From positions 1,178,001 through 1,242,000 of the forward strand of contig NZ_JACHVS010000001.1 in the NCBI RefSeq assembly GCF_014190875.1: a stretch of 64,000 nucleotides of DNA, read 5' to 3'. This stretch comes from Paeniglutamicibacter cryotolerans (GTDB lineage: Bacteria; Actinomycetota; Actinomycetes; Actinomycetales; Micrococcaceae). Below, piece by piece: positions 60,338 to 64,000 of the stretch. A program made the translations under genes and the position numbers. The notes under the pieces are model-generated. The model was not told the DNA's origin and did no database searches. It worked only from the letters and a program-made list of their open reading frames with translations. The stretch's first letter is position 1. Every line of letters starts with the position of its first letter.

Positions 60338-60367
60338 ACCCGGTCCGAGCGGTGGGAGTGCCCCCGT

Positions 60368-60397
60368 TTGGACAATCACGCCAAATGCGCCTATAGT
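60368..60397 (+). promoter_or_regulatory. Upstream promoter of rRNA operon 2
   Basis: TTGGAC (60368-60373), 18-bp spacer, TATAGT (60392-60397). Confidence 0.65.
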
Positions 60398-60489
60398 TAT
60401 TTATCGCGCCGCACACCGGATCGCAGCCCGAAAGGGAGATGCGAACGGACGGCGCGAAGATTTTCTCCTTCTTCTCCCGGATCATCGAT

Positions 60490-60518
60490 TTGACCGGGAC
60501 AGGGATTGGGACTAAGCT
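60490..60518 (+). promoter_or_regulatory. Proximal promoter of rRNA operon 2
   Basis: TTGACC (60490-60495), 17-bp spacer, TAAGCT (60513-60518), 5 bp before the point where identity with operon 1 begins. A closer consensus match than the corresponding TTGCTT/TAAGTT of operon 1. Confidence 0.75.
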
Positions 60519-60756
60519 AGAAAAGTTGCTCCAGAGCGAAGCGCCGGTGTTCCGGGTCGTGGAGGTTGGAAGCGTCTGTTGTTTGAGAACTCAATAGTGT
60601 GCCAAATTTGTTAACACCGATTTTATTATGTAATTGGTGAATGGTTTCGGGCTCCGCACCCCCGTGTGGAGGCTCGAGGCAATTTGCCGGGATTTTTTTA
60701 CTTGGTGCAACCCGGTCGGCTTTTTCCAGTCGGCGTGTTGGTTGTGTCTGTATTTT

Positions 60757-64000
<3,244 letters not shown>

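Larger units (their letters stand above)
59561..60367. other. Non-coding or eroded DNA upstream of rRNA operon 2
   Basis: About 800 bp. Long frames on both strands lack ribosome sites and known motifs. It includes four tandem AACAAG units at 60222-60245 and a terminator at 60317-60337. It may be the remains of older insertions. Confidence 0.5.

Noticed and set aside
59573..60379. Minus-strand frame of 268 codons between the unknown ORF and rRNA operon 2
   Set aside because: Pro/Arg/Ser-rich, no ribosome site, no motif; the (AACAAG) array makes a run of Leu/Phe that only looks like a membrane segment.
60185..60493. Plus-strand frame rich in Gln/Glu over the AACAAG repeat
   Set aside because: Crosses an intrinsic terminator and the rRNA promoter; not plausible as a gene.

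Overview
The window is chromosomal DNA from a high-GC actinobacterium of the family Micrococcaceae, Arthrobacter-like. The evidence is the 16S rRNA sequence, the absence of tRNA genes in the 16S-23S spacer, the conserved dacB-tilS-hpt-ftsH-folEPBK gene order, and many start codons sitting 6-7 nt after a TANNNT -10 box (leaderless mRNAs). I cannot fix the genus from the sequence alone.

Positions 1-44640 are dense core genome. In order: a sugar kinase/HAD phosphatase group; a glycerophosphodiesterase; a degenerate phosphotransferase; a uracil permease; a thiMED(tenA) operon under a TPP riboswitch; an aldehyde dehydrogenase; a glycine-betaine type ABC transporter operon; phosphoglucomutase; a POT peptide transporter; an amidase; rhodanese-pheA; a lipid kinase divergent from serS; a HAD phosphatase; a decayed patch at 22.3-24.5 kb holding a 23-G tract and two broken genes; an RDD membrane protein; a lipoprotein; a secreted esterase; and a YczE/MocR divergent pair. 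The cluster ppa, dacB, metalloprotease, tilS, hpt, ftsH, folE-folP-folB-folK, DUF3180, two PH-domain proteins, a DUF2520 dehydrogenase and panC follows. Most genes from folP to DUF2520 overlap by 4 nt, which points to translational coupling. A nitronate monooxygenase-type gene closes this part.

Positions 44780-50856 hold a complete rRNA operon (16S-23S-5S) with two promoters, a boxA-like leader and a terminator. A second rRNA operon in the same orientation starts at about 60.4 kb and runs off the window in 23S. The two copies appear identical from 45007/60523 onward (offset 15,516 bp), while their promoters differ.

Between them lies a roughly 9.5 kb accessory segment. It contains an IS21-family element (51143-56383, 8-bp target duplication) with a second, different IS21-family element nested between its istA and istB; a two-subunit 3-oxoacid CoA-transferase whose last codon was rewritten by the outer insertion; a divergent IclR regulator with a clear operator; an unrecognised ORF; and about 0.9 kb of apparently non-coding, repeat-bearing DNA.

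No wholly new multi-gene system is evident. The most informative observations are the nested IS21 pair with its neat repair of the CoA-transferase stop codon, the pseudokinase, the mutation-scarred 22.3-24.5 kb patch, the leaderless-promoter pattern, and several candidate operators.
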